From Nitrospirota bacterium (GTDB lineage Bacteria > Nitrospirota > UBA9217), in NCBI GenBank assembly GCA_023229435.1, contig JALNZF010000001.1:248001-312000 (forward strand): DNA of 64,000 nucleotides, in the 5' to 3' direction. Below, one piece after another: positions 8,946 to 18,501 of this stretch. The notes beneath the pieces were generated by a model, which did no database searches, was not told the DNA's origin, and saw only the letters and a program-made list of their open reading frames with translations. Position numbers and translations under genes: made by a program. The number at the start of each line of letters is the position of its first letter. Position 1 is the first letter of the stretch.

Positions 8946-9908
8946 ATGGACATCTCAGTCTGCATAGTCAATTGGAATACCAAAGAGCTGCTGGCGAATT
9001 GCATAAATTCTCTTCAGGAAAAAACAGCGGGCGTCAGCTATGAGGTTATTATAGTTGACAACAACTCCGCTGACGACAGCGTTGACATGATCAGGCAGCG
9101 ATATCCACAGTGCAAGATCGTAGCATGCACGGAAAACATCGGCTTTACAAGAGGGAACAACCGATGTCTTCAAGAAGTTACGGGGAAATATGTTCTTTTC
9201 CTCAATCCCGACACGATATTGGCAACAAATGCCTTGTACGGCATGTTTCAATTCATGGAATCTAATCATGATGTCGGCGCGGTAGGATGTAAACTTCTCA
9301 ATCAGGACGGGTCAATTCAGTACGTCGCTGCTCGGACCTTTCCCACTCTCTGGAACCAATTCTGCTATTTGATGATGCTGGACCGACTGTTTCCCACATT
9401 AAGAATGTTCAGCGCGATTGAATTGAGCTACTGGGACCATCAGGACAGCAGGGAGGCAGATTGTCTTACCGGCGCTTGCATTTTTACTAGAAAACAGGTT
9501 ATGGACAGACTGAAGGGGTTTGATGATGCACTATTCATGTATGCGGACGATGTCGATCTCTGTTTTAGATTAAAAAAGGAAGGGCTGAAAATATATTATC
9601 TCGCAAGCGAGGCAATTTACCATCTCGAAGGCCAAAGCTCAAAAAAAAGGTCGGAGATGTTTTTTTCATCACTAACTCAGAGAGAATCAAATCATTACTA
9701 TTTTCTTAAGCACCACGGGAAAATAAGTGCATTTCTTTATCGGCTGATCATTTTTCATGGATCCTTATTTAGATTGATAATAACCACTGTGAGTATTGTT
9801 GATTTGCGAAATAACAGGTTATGCAAAGAAGATAGACAATATATTAGTAAGAAATATTTGAACTTGATATTATGGTCCCTCGGGCTTAAAAAAGCGCAGA
9901 CATCCTGA
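8946..9908 (+). CDS. family 2 glycosyltransferase, rhamnosyltransferase-like
   Basis: A 320 aa glycosyltransferase of the type often called rhamnosyl- or N-acetylglucosaminyl-diphospho-decaprenol rhamnosyltransferase. It has CIVNWNTKELL at the N-terminus, VDNNSADDS near residue 37, NIGFTRGNN, and LFLNPDT as the DXD-equivalent. MYADDVDLCFR near residue 198 matches the acceptor-side motif of this subgroup. It follows the amidotransferase gene by six bases, so co-translation is likely. Donor sugar not determined. Confidence 0.86.
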   Translation: MDISVCIVNWNTKELLANCINSLQEKTAGVSYEVIIVDNNSADDSVDMIRQRYPQCKIVACTENIGFTRGNNRCLQEVTGKYVLFLNPDTILATNALYGMFQFMESNHDVGAVGCKLLNQDGSIQYVAARTFPTLWNQFCYLMMLDRLFPTLRMFSAIELSYWDHQDSREADCLTGACIFTRKQVMDRLKGFDDALFMYADDVDLCFRLKKEGLKIYYLASEAIYHLEGQSSKKRSEMFFSSLTQRESNHYYFLKHHGKISAFLYRLIIFHGSLFRLIITTVSIVDLRNNRLCKEDRQYISKKYLNLILWSLGLKKAQTS

Positions 9909-10023
9909 TTTACAATCCCAATTGAAGCAGATATAGTCTTGTACATTAGAGCGAATACTAGGGACACAGAGACATAGCCAATAATCGTCGCTTCTCGACT
10001 ATTTATGCAAATGGAGATTTGTT

Positions 10024-11415
10024 GTGCTTCAGAATGCGATTATAATCATTATTGTTTTGGCTGTGCTGATTCGGCACTATGCCGTAGATTATGATAAAGG
10101 GGTCAGGAGTTCTGTTTTTATTTTACTGCTAGCACCTCTCGGCCTGTCTCTTGAAATCGGCGAAGCCTTGCCAGCATTGACTATCCATAGATTCATTGTT
10201 TTATTAATGGCAATAGAATGGCTTCACAATGGGAAAGTGCCAAAAAGAGTATTCGGAATACCCTTTGGAGGGCTCATCCTTGTTATAACATTTTTCACAG
10301 GAGTCTCGGTTTTAATTTCCTCTAATGTTCTTGTCAGTATAAAGCGGTATATGTATTTCCTGTTCGAGTCAGTACTTTTCTTCTTCATTATTGCGAACAG
10401 TATCAGAAACAAACAAACCATGATATCTCTGATGAAGACAATAGCTTTATCTCTTGTTGTAGCTGCCATGCTTGGTATTATAGAAAGATATACGACATTC
10501 AATCCAACGGTATTTTTAGGTGCAAAACATTCCACTGAGTTTGAACATATAGAGTTTTCAGGAGCCAAAGACGTAACTGTAACCTATCTCCATCGGATCC
10601 TGTTTGGATTAGCCATGGCTGTTGGATCTCTCTACTCACTTTTTTTGCTTGATAAAAGCGAAAGCCGCTGGCAGAAAATCAGTTTTAGGATCGCAGCTCT
10701 CCTGTGTATTGCAGCGCTCTATTTCGGCATGAGCCGAGGACCATGGCTTGCATTTGGCGGAGCAAGCGTCATCATGATGTTATTCGGCAGAAAATCATTA
10801 AAAAAACAATTCATTGTCATTCTGGCTCTTACTGTATTGGTATTTATTATAAGACCTGGCACGCTGGAGACCCTCGAATCTTATTATAGTAGTACCTTTC
10901 AAGCTGAATCCATAAAAGGCGCAAGCTACGAATGGAGATACATGGTATTGAACATGGCTTATACAAAAGTCACAAACGCGAATTCAATAGTGAACTTCCT
11001 TTTCGGGTTCGGGCAGGGCAGCCACTTGTTTCTTGTATTTCCCAGAATAGAATTAGCCACAGGACAATCCACGGAATTTTATAGCTGGGACAATGAATTC
11101 GCAGTTATCCTTCTTGAGCACGGATATGTCGGCATTTTCTTATATGCAGTTTTCTATTTTATAATTATAAAGAGGACTGCGATCTATTGTATACGAAAGA
11201 AAATAAATTGGGAGTGGATGGTTCTTCCCATGACGACAGTAATGGCGCTTGTCATCATGAAAAATGGTGTAAAGTTTTTCGCGCCACAACTGATCTTTCT
11301 GGAGTTTGCGAATATAGCATTCGCGAGTGTTATATTGTCAGATTTCTCATTGTGGAAAGAACAGGTTGTTTCACGGCCATGGATAAACCAAAAACCAGAA
11401 GAAATCACGAGATAG
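10024..11415 (+). CDS. O-antigen ligase / EPS polymerase-like membrane protein
   Basis: A 463 aa polytopic inner-membrane protein with about ten hydrophobic segments and a long periplasmic loop in the second half. FGMSRGPWLAFGG near residue 237 matches the Wzy_C/WaaL family signature. It is expected to polymerise or ligate lipid-linked EPS repeat units in the periplasm. The start is GTG at 10024 with GGAG seven bases upstream. Its last 37 bases overlap the next gene in another frame. Polymerase and ligase cannot be separated by sequence reading; polymerase is the likelier job next to a flippase. Confidence 0.82.
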   Translation: MLQNAIIIIIVLAVLIRHYAVDYDKGVRSSVFILLLAPLGLSLEIGEALPALTIHRFIVLLMAIEWLHNGKVPKRVFGIPFGGLILVITFFTGVSVLISSNVLVSIKRYMYFLFESVLFFFIIANSIRNKQTMISLMKTIALSLVVAAMLGIIERYTTFNPTVFLGAKHSTEFEHIEFSGAKDVTVTYLHRILFGLAMAVGSLYSLFLLDKSESRWQKISFRIAALLCIAALYFGMSRGPWLAFGGASVIMMLFGRKSLKKQFIVILALTVLVFIIRPGTLETLESYYSSTFQAESIKGASYEWRYMVLNMAYTKVTNANSIVNFLFGFGQGSHLFLVFPRIELATGQSTEFYSWDNEFAVILLEHGYVGIFLYAVFYFIIIKRTAIYCIRKKINWEWMVLPMTTVMALVIMKNGVKFFAPQLIFLEFANIAFASVILSDFSLWKEQVVSRPWINQKPEEITR

Positions 11416-12377
11416 ATTTTGTAAAAGGGGTCCTCGTTGTGGGGATGGTCATTTACCACAGCCTAGATTATTTTTATGCCACATCGGGCATTATAAAATA
11501 TGTTCGATTCATTTCAGGCGCTTTCATATTAATGTCTGGGTTTCTCATTTCGGCGATTTATATAAAGAAGTACAGCGTGCAAACAAGCGAAATCAGCAAA
11601 AGACTCTATGTTCGCGGCTTCAAATTGCTTATTCTTTTCATTCTTCTTAACGCGGTATTGTATTTTATAGGATGGCAATCTATTCGGAAAAAGGGAATCG
11701 ACATCGGATCGATCAACGATACGTTATATATAATATTCGTTTCTGGTACTCACAAAATAGTTGCTTTTGACATATTGGTGCCAATTGCCTACACTTTGAA
11801 TTTTGTCGGTCTTCTTATATTCCTATTCAAAGAACGCGTCAGGTTGCATGTGATTTTCACAGGTATGGCGTTGCTGTATTGTTCTTTGATGTTATATGGC
11901 AACCAGGAAGGGTATAACCTCCGATATATGGTAATCGGCATCTGTGGTTTTGCCCTTGGGTTTGTTGACATGAAGAAGTTAAGAGATATTTCCCGGTACT
12001 CAGTATGGATCTTCGTCCTCTTTCTCATCTATCTAATTGGTTTGCAAAAAATCAGCCTGTTTTATCCGCAATACGTTTTGATAACGATATTTAATCTCCT
12101 GGTAATTTTCACGGCCGGAACCAGGTTGTCTCCCGATAATCTGATCGTCCGTAAAATCGATCTCCTTGGCGAGTATTCTCTCTTGTCTTATTTAGTGCAA
12201 ATTGCCATTTTGCAGGTGCTGGTGAGATTGTTTCGATTGGATTCTTTCAATGCATTCAGGGTCCTGATCATTGTTATTATCACTAACGCACTGATGATGC
12301 TTTGTGTCGAGATCGTTCGCCGTTTAAGGACGGGTTCGAAGTCAATCGACAGATTATACAGGATCGTTTTTACATAA
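11379..12377 (+). CDS. membrane acyltransferase-like protein
   Basis: A 332 aa polytopic membrane protein. The N-terminal EIDFVKGVLVVGMVIYH resembles the first helix and catalytic His region of integral-membrane acyltransferases (acyltransferase 3 and HGSNAT/DUF1624-type families). About nine further hydrophobic helices follow. ATG 11379 is preferred over an upstream start at 11187, because the upstream part lies in another frame inside the polymerase gene and has no membrane character. A role in O-acetylation of the EPS is plausible. Exact family assignment is uncertain. Confidence 0.72.
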   Translation: MDKPKTRRNHEIDFVKGVLVVGMVIYHSLDYFYATSGIIKYVRFISGAFILMSGFLISAIYIKKYSVQTSEISKRLYVRGFKLLILFILLNAVLYFIGWQSIRKKGIDIGSINDTLYIIFVSGTHKIVAFDILVPIAYTLNFVGLLIFLFKERVRLHVIFTGMALLYCSLMLYGNQEGYNLRYMVIGICGFALGFVDMKKLRDISRYSVWIFVLFLIYLIGLQKISLFYPQYVLITIFNLLVIFTAGTRLSPDNLIVRKIDLLGEYSLLSYLVQIAILQVLVRLFRLDSFNAFRVLIIVIITNALMMLCVEIVRRLRTGSKSIDRLYRIVFT

Positions 12378-12403
12378 GCTTCCGGTATAATAAAGGAAAA
12401 ATA

Positions 12404-13705
12404 ATGAGCTATAAAGTCTGCTTAATGGGGGCCTCGTTTGAAACAGGCAACAGGGGTGTTTCGGCGTTGGCCGCCTCATTTATAAAGAACGTTATCTCAA
12501 TAAAAAACGATGCCGAGATACTATTTTTCATGGGGAACAAGGCACCCAAACATTTTGAGATAGTCTTGCCGGGCGGTAAGGTGAAGGCCCGCATTGTCAA
12601 TCACCGATTGTCACCAAATGCAAAAATTCAGGAGCATTTATTCTGGATTTTCTTCCTTGCAGTCGTCCAACGGCTAATTCCATTCATATTTATCAGTGAC
12701 AGGCTGGTGCGATCAAATGAATTTTTGTCAGCCTTAAAAGATGCGGACTTCGTAGGCAATATTCACGGCGGCGACAGTTTTAGTGATATATATGGGGTAA
12801 GACGGTTCATCATCACCAGCCTTGATGATATAATCGCATTGCTCATGAGAAAAAAATTGGTCTTGTTGCCGCAGACGTATGGACCCTATAGTCATTATCT
12901 TTCGAGATGGATTGCATCAATTATTATAAAGCATTCATATAGACTGTATACAAGGGATGTGCAGAGTATAGGTGTTGTAAAAGAACTGTTAGGAACAAAT
13001 AATGGGAAAAATTCGCTTGCCTTTTGCCCTGATATTGCTTTTACTCTCGATTCGACTGAAATGGATATGTCAAGGGTCGAACCTCCTATTATCCGCGGTA
13101 AGGATGCGCCATTGGTTGGGTTGAATGTCAATGGCTTGATGTATAACGGTGGATACAGCAAACAGAATATGTTTGGCTTGAAATGTGATTACAAGCTCTT
13201 TCTCGCAGATCTTGTAAAGAGATTTATGGAGGAAACCAAAGCACATATATTATTAATACCACACACATTCGGCCCCGCCGGAAATATTAATAGTGATCCT
13301 GATGCAAGCCGTGATCTCATGGAGCATTTTAACAGGATCTATCAAGGAAGAATTCATATCTCAACTGGCGAATATGGTCAGTCGGAAATAAAGGGGATTA
13401 TCGGTCTCTGTGATTTTTTTATCGGATCGCGAATGCACGCATGTATCGCGGGGCTGTCTCAGGAAATCCCGACGGTCGGCATGGCTTATAGTCTGAAGTT
13501 TCAGGGGATTTTCGACACCGTTGGTGTGGGAGAAATGGTAGTAGATGGCCGCGCGCTGGAAACGGAGCAGGCCGTTGATCGCGTTATTTGGTGTTATCAA
13601 AATCGGGAACAGATGAAAACCAAACTCAGGAAAGAATTAACTGACGCTAAGAACAAAGTAATTGCTACCTTCAAGGAAATCTTGTCTAACGGTGAATCCC
13701 GCTAA
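12404..13705 (+). CDS. polysaccharide pyruvyl transferase family protein
   Basis: A 434 aa protein of the PS_pyruv_trans family, which adds ketal-linked pyruvate from phosphoenolpyruvate to sugars. Family marks are MGASFETGNRGVSAL at the N-terminus, NIHGGDSFSDIYG near residue 119, LLPQTYGPY, and the C-terminal FIGSRMHACIAGLSQEIPTVGMAYS block. ATG 12404 has AAAGGA seven bases upstream; an in-frame start at 12302 would lie inside the acyltransferase gene. Pyruvylation would give the EPS negative charge. Confidence 0.86.
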   Translation: MSYKVCLMGASFETGNRGVSALAASFIKNVISIKNDAEILFFMGNKAPKHFEIVLPGGKVKARIVNHRLSPNAKIQEHLFWIFFLAVVQRLIPFIFISDRLVRSNEFLSALKDADFVGNIHGGDSFSDIYGVRRFIITSLDDIIALLMRKKLVLLPQTYGPYSHYLSRWIASIIIKHSYRLYTRDVQSIGVVKELLGTNNGKNSLAFCPDIAFTLDSTEMDMSRVEPPIIRGKDAPLVGLNVNGLMYNGGYSKQNMFGLKCDYKLFLADLVKRFMEETKAHILLIPHTFGPAGNINSDPDASRDLMEHFNRIYQGRIHISTGEYGQSEIKGIIGLCDFFIGSRMHACIAGLSQEIPTVGMAYSLKFQGIFDTVGVGEMVVDGRALETEQAVDRVIWCYQNREQMKTKLRKELTDAKNKVIATFKEILSNGESR

Positions 13706-13748
13706 TTTCGAGATTAGCTCTAAGTATTAAGATCGAAAGAAGAAATCT

Positions 13749-14342
13749 ATGAAAAGAATATCACTTTGTCTATTAGTTGCTTTGGTACTTTTAATTATTG
13801 TCAGTAATTCTGCATATGCACTTCAATATAAATACGATATGACAGACATTTCGGTGTATTCTACTCTGGAACCTGTGATATCGAATACGGGTTACTTAAT
13901 TTCAGGATATATGGATATTATTCCCGATTGGACTTTAAATTATTATGGATCACAGTATGAAGTGGCGCATGATCCATACCATGACTGGGTATATGGCGGT
14001 ACAATCCCAATATTTACATTTAATTTAGTTGATCCGAGCGGAGTTACAATTTTTAATACTATTTCTGCTCACGATATCATTGTTAATATCTCTTTAGATT
14101 TAGCGACTGCGGAAATTGTCGAGTCATCATTTATCCAAAGCGATCTGAATGGAAGCGGTTATTATGATTCTATGGCATTTCTTGAAAGTAATAGTATATG
14201 GGGTTATGCTGGCGGTCCTTATGGTGATACGATGTATGCTTATAAGGGGACATGGAACCGAGTACCGGAAACAGGTACACTGCTGTTGTTGCTAAGTGGT
14301 ATTGGCGGACTTATTGGTTTAAGAAAGTGGTTGATATCGTGA
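13749..14342 (+). CDS. small secreted PEP-CTERM-like protein with VPET sorting signal
   Basis: A 197 aa protein with an N-terminal signal peptide (MKRISLCLLVALVLLI, cleavage near SNSAYA). The acidic, Tyr/Ser-rich body has no recognised domain. The C-terminus has VPETG at residue 172, a Leu/Gly-rich transmembrane stretch, and a short RKW basic tail. This is the tripartite architecture of PEP-CTERM signals, with PET in place of PEP. It is a probable substrate of the exosortase at 23379 and sits inside the EPS gene run. The AT-rich composition contrasts with the enzymes nearby. Confidence 0.8.
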   Translation: MKRISLCLLVALVLLIIVSNSAYALQYKYDMTDISVYSTLEPVISNTGYLISGYMDIIPDWTLNYYGSQYEVAHDPYHDWVYGGTIPIFTFNLVDPSGVTIFNTISAHDIIVNISLDLATAEIVESSFIQSDLNGSGYYDSMAFLESNSIWGYAGGPYGDTMYAYKGTWNRVPETGTLLLLLSGIGGLIGLRKWLIS

Positions 14343-14409
14343 TGATGAGTGAATACTCTGCGCGGTTGAATACTGCATCTTACGATCATCTGGTTTAGGA
14401 TGTAAAATT

Positions 14410-15882
14410 ATGCTTCGGATAATTAATAAAATAAAATCTCATAAGCTATTCAATGCTGACGGCCTGAAATCGCGGTTGCTTAAGGGTGGTATGTGGCTTG
14501 GCGCTGGCGGGGCAATTGAGCAGGGACTCAGACTTGTGCGAAATATGATTTTGACCCGCATTCTGATACCGGAAGTATTTGGCCTCATGGCTATCATACT
14601 TGCCATAAATGCAGCCCTTGAGTCATTCACACAAGTAGGTATAAAAGAAGCCATAATTCAAAATCCTGATTCCGAGGATGAGACTTATTTAAACGGCGCA
14701 TGGTGGCTCTCTTTTGGACGTTCAATTGGCTTGTTTATAATGGGCGTTGTAGGATCACTGTGGATAGTTGAATTTTATCACATTCAAAAGGATCTCTTTA
14801 CACTTCAAGTATCATTTCTCGTTATTCTCTTTAATGGAGCTTTAAGCGCCCGTGCGTACATAGCCCTGAAAAAAATGGAGTATAAAAAATGGGTCTATAT
14901 CTATAGCGGGGGCGGTATTATAGGTATCGTTGTTTCAATAATCCTCTCTTTTATATTTCATAATGTCATGGCGCTAGTTATCGGTTTTATATTTGAAGCC
15001 GGTGCACGGCTTGTTATATCGTTTATCATGTGCCCCTTTATTCCCCGGTTAAAATTCAAAGAAGAACATCTAAAATCACTTTATGCTTTCGCACGAGGGA
15101 TGTTTGGATTGCCAATATTATACTTTATCTATGCTCAGGCGGCTATTTTTGTAATGGGCAAAACTCTTACGAAGTCGGAAGTAGGTTTGTATAGTATGGC
15201 GTTTTCATTGGCTCAAGCTCCTTCGATGCTTATTATAAATATGCTGAATCAGATTCTGATGCCAGCTTTTTCTTCACGACAAAAAGATAATAACTGGCTA
15301 AATATAAATACTCTAAAATCGACGAGATTATTTGTCATCCTGGGGATGCCTGCTTGCTTTTTTGCTGCATTGTATAGTCGAGAAATCTTATCAATTATAT
15401 ACGGTCGTCAATATGCCGTTATGTCCATTCCCTTTGCAATATTATTTACTACTACACTATTAGGGGCCTTTAGTTCTCCCATGGTGAATGTCTACATGGC
15501 TATTGGCAAGCCGAGTCTTCAACGTCTTTTCTCAGGTATCAGGGCGGCTTTGATTATCGTTTTAATTTATCCGGCAGTAAAAGAATTCGGATCAATTGGG
15601 GCGGCTTCAGTAGTTTTTCTATCTATGACAATAAGTTATATATTTCAAGTAATACGAATGAATAAGTTAACTGGTCTTGATATAATGAAATATTGGAAAA
15701 TATTCATACATGGAACTGGCATAGCTTTTATCGTTATCATAATGTGGTTGTTGACCTATAATGTATTTTCGCGAAATCCTATTAATAATTTAATATTTGG
15801 GTTCATAGGATGTGTTGTGGCGTATGGTATCATCGGCATGGTTTACTTCAAATCGGGTCGGACTAAAGAAGTTATCACCTAA
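14410..15882 (+). CDS. oligosaccharide flippase (Wzx/MOP family)
   Basis: A 490 aa polytopic membrane protein of the MOP exporter superfamily with about 12-14 hydrophobic segments. The N-terminal GGMWLGAGGAIEQGLRLVRN and LTRILIPEVFGLMAI resemble the first helices of polysaccharide biosynthesis flippases. It should move the lipid-linked EPS repeat unit across the inner membrane for the polymerase encoded upstream. Confidence 0.85.
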   Translation: MLRIINKIKSHKLFNADGLKSRLLKGGMWLGAGGAIEQGLRLVRNMILTRILIPEVFGLMAIILAINAALESFTQVGIKEAIIQNPDSEDETYLNGAWWLSFGRSIGLFIMGVVGSLWIVEFYHIQKDLFTLQVSFLVILFNGALSARAYIALKKMEYKKWVYIYSGGGIIGIVVSIILSFIFHNVMALVIGFIFEAGARLVISFIMCPFIPRLKFKEEHLKSLYAFARGMFGLPILYFIYAQAAIFVMGKTLTKSEVGLYSMAFSLAQAPSMLIINMLNQILMPAFSSRQKDNNWLNINTLKSTRLFVILGMPACFFAALYSREILSIIYGRQYAVMSIPFAILFTTTLLGAFSSPMVNVYMAIGKPSLQRLFSGIRAALIIVLIYPAVKEFGSIGAASVVFLSMTISYIFQVIRMNKLTGLDIMKYWKIFIHGTGIAFIVIIMWLLTYNVFSRNPINNLIFGFIGCVVAYGIIGMVYFKSGRTKEVIT

Positions 15883-15989
15883 TACAAACGTACTAAGTAA
15901 TGTTAGAAAGTCGCCTAATTATGTGTTTAAGGTCAGGAGTCAAACGTTTTCTGGACTATATATAGCCCATGATCAAAGGGAGGCATTAA

Positions 15990-16799
15990 GTGTTATTGAA
16001 AATAAAACAAAAGATAAAGAAAATAATACCTTATCAAATTTATTCACCGATATTAGATTCTTATCGTTATATTAAATCGATAAAATATACAGGCGATGAA
16101 TTTGAGTGTCCCTTCTGCGGAGGAAAATTCAACAAGCTATTGCCTGCGGGCTTCGAATTCCCTGTATTAAAAGAAAAAAAAGTTGTTGGTGCGTACTATC
16201 GGTTGAACGCGACATGCCCGCGGTGTTTTTCCGATGATAGAGAGCGCCTGCTCTATTTATATCTTCAGAAAAAAAGACAGGATATTTTTGAGAAAAAAAT
16301 AAAGATACTTCATATCGCTCCGGAAAAGCAACTTAACAAAGTATTTATGTCTCAATCAAATATTGATTATCTATCAGCAGATCTTGACTCACCTCTGGCA
16401 GCAGTAAAAATGAATATCACGAATATAGAACAAAAGGACAATACGTTTGATTTCATTATGTGCAATCACGTGTTAGAGCATATACCAGATGATGCAAAAG
16501 CTATGTCAGAAATATACCGAGTTTTAAAGCCCGGAGGCACCGCTATTTTACAAGTACCGATTTCCTATACTATTCAAAAGACCATTGAGGATCCCTCGAT
16601 AACGGCTCCGAAAGATCGGGAAAGATTTTTTGGTCAGCATGACCATGTACGGATATATGGGCAGGATTATAAAAAAAGATTAGAGCGAATCGGTTTTTCT
16701 GTCATCGTTGATGATTTTATCACCGAACTTGGCCAGAGTAATGCTCATAAGTATGCGCTGTTAAATCACGAAAAAATTTATCTATGTTCAAAAATATAA
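15990..16799 (+). CDS. SAM-dependent methyltransferase with N-terminal zinc ribbon
   Basis: A 269 aa class I methyltransferase. An N-terminal CPFCGG/CPRC pair (residues about 38-76) looks like a zinc ribbon. The Rossmann domain begins with KILHIAPEKQL, and EHIPDDAKAMSEIYRVLKPG is the canonical Methyltransf_11 motif IV-V region. The start is GTG 15990 with AAAGGGAGG six bases upstream. Probably methylates an EPS sugar or a sugar-linked precursor. Confidence 0.82.
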   Translation: MLLKIKQKIKKIIPYQIYSPILDSYRYIKSIKYTGDEFECPFCGGKFNKLLPAGFEFPVLKEKKVVGAYYRLNATCPRCFSDDRERLLYLYLQKKRQDIFEKKIKILHIAPEKQLNKVFMSQSNIDYLSADLDSPLAAVKMNITNIEQKDNTFDFIMCNHVLEHIPDDAKAMSEIYRVLKPGGTAILQVPISYTIQKTIEDPSITAPKDRERFFGQHDHVRIYGQDYKKRLERIGFSVIVDDFITELGQSNAHKYALLNHEKIYLCSKI

Positions 16800-16912
16800 T
16801 ATTTTCTTAAAGTTTAAGAACAGACGTAAAAAGCCGTGTGATTTTAATCACTTTACTTTATTATTTGTTATGTTATCATTTGTTCATAGCAAGCAGGAAG
16901 GAAAATATAAAA

Positions 16913-18442
16913 ATGAAAAGGTTACTACTGTACTTTTGTATAATATTGTTACCAAGTGTTTGTTTCGCTGAAGATATTTACATTTCCCAGATAGCGCAAG
17001 GTGCTGATTCTGGGTCAAACTGCTCAAATTCCCACAGCCTAACATGGTTTAACACTTCGGGCAACTGGGGTGGAAGTGGAACGGATGGCAAAATCAGCCC
17101 TGGCGATACCGCACATCTCTGCGGGACTTTTACCAGCACGGCAACTGTTCAAGGAAGCGGCGTTGCCGGGAACGTCATCATCATCTTATTTGAGTCAGGT
17201 GCAAAGTTTTCTAAGGCAGCATGGGGAGATTCAACCAGTTCAGCTATCTATTCTTCGGGCAAGAGCTATCTTGTTATTGATGGTGGAACAAATGGAATCA
17301 TTGAAAGCACCGATAACGGAGATAGTATGAGTGGAAAAGGCATCTCGCAGATAGCGGCGGGCGTTTACCTCATTGGAGCTAGCTATTCTGAGATTAAAAA
17401 CCTGACTGTTCAGAATATGTATATGCACACCGAGGGAACAACCGGAGGTATGACAAGTGGCGGGTGTATTTGGCTTACTGATAGCAGTAATGTGGAAGTC
17501 CATAATAATACTTTAAATAATGACTATTTTGCTATTCATGCTACATCATTATCATCGTCAGTATCTAATGTAAATATATACAGCAATACGATCTCCGCGT
17601 GTTCAACGGGAATGGTTGTTGCAAATAACCCAGGACGATCAATCAGCGCGGTCAATATTTACAGTAATAATATCTTAATGGGGGATAATTGGGATAATGC
17701 AAGTGGCGATAATCATGTGGACGGTATTCACATATGGTCAGTTTACAACGCGGCGGACACAATTACGGGCCTGAAGATATATGACAATTATATTCACGGC
17801 GATGTAGGGATGACACAATCAACAAAATGGTCCTCTGGATATATCTATATGGAGTACGATATTATCGATCCACTTATCTACAATAATATACTGGCCTGTG
17901 AAAGTGGTCAATGTCCCTCATTGGGAAACATTGCCATAAAAGGACGCACCACTTCACCTGGGGCGTCATCTCCCAAAGTTTATAACAATACAATTATAGG
18001 TGTAGACGGCACTGGATCAAGTGGCTCGGGAATTTATCTGGGGAATGATTCTAACATGACGCCTATTATCATCAACAATATTATTAAATATCAATATATG
18101 GGGATTAATGATGCAGGAGGCTCGGCAACGATTACCTCAGATTCCAATGATTTTAATGGGAACAACTGGGTAGGGCATAAGGGTTCGTACTACACAACAT
18201 TGGTAAACTGGCAGGCGCTTGGATCCGATTTACATAGTACGGATGCAAATCCTCAACTGGATGCCAACTACAGGTTGACAGCTTCAAGCCCTGCCAGCGT
18301 AACTGCTGGTGGAGTGAATCTCAGCAGTTTATTTACAATTGACAAGGATAACCATGTGCGTCCTTCAGCACCTGTACCATGGTCTATTGGAGCGTATCAA
18401 TATTTAGGCAGGCGGCCGACTGCTCCGCCGAACTTACGTTAA
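16913..18442 (+). CDS. secreted right-handed parallel beta-helix protein
   Basis: A 509 aa secreted protein with a signal peptide (MKRLLLYFCIILLPSVCFA) and many parallel beta-helix repeat turns rich in Asn, Ile and Tyr (for example VEVHNNTLNN, VNIYSNTISA, LKIYDNYIHG). Such folds occur in polysaccharide lyases, epimerases and EPS-binding proteins. ATG 16913 is chosen because it starts the signal peptide and follows AGGAAGGA; an in-frame start at 16838 adds a non-signal-like segment. No PEP-CTERM tail is present. It may trim, modify or bind the EPS in the periplasm or outside; catalytic residues could not be assigned. Confidence 0.8.
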   Translation: MKRLLLYFCIILLPSVCFAEDIYISQIAQGADSGSNCSNSHSLTWFNTSGNWGGSGTDGKISPGDTAHLCGTFTSTATVQGSGVAGNVIIILFESGAKFSKAAWGDSTSSAIYSSGKSYLVIDGGTNGIIESTDNGDSMSGKGISQIAAGVYLIGASYSEIKNLTVQNMYMHTEGTTGGMTSGGCIWLTDSSNVEVHNNTLNNDYFAIHATSLSSSVSNVNIYSNTISACSTGMVVANNPGRSISAVNIYSNNILMGDNWDNASGDNHVDGIHIWSVYNAADTITGLKIYDNYIHGDVGMTQSTKWSSGYIYMEYDIIDPLIYNNILACESGQCPSLGNIAIKGRTTSPGASSPKVYNNTIIGVDGTGSSGSGIYLGNDSNMTPIIINNIIKYQYMGINDAGGSATITSDSNDFNGNNWVGHKGSYYTTLVNWQALGSDLHSTDANPQLDANYRLTASSPASVTAGGVNLSSLFTIDKDNHVRPSAPVPWSIGAYQYLGRRPTAPPNLR

Positions 18443-18470
18443 GGTAATTAATTTCTAATAAGTTACCTTT
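18441..18470. terminator. AT-rich hairpin between converging genes
   Basis: AAGGTAA and TTACCTT pair across a 15-base loop at the stop of the beta-helix gene, followed by a short T-run. It lies between convergent genes and could serve either strand; the stem is weak. Confidence 0.3.
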
Positions 18471-18501
18471 GGAACATTATCAGCTATGCCCTTTGATTTT
18501 A

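Noticed and set aside
11187..11378. Longer in-frame start for the membrane acyltransferase gene
   Set aside because: It lies inside the polymerase gene in another frame and its translation is not hydrophobic or conserved-looking.
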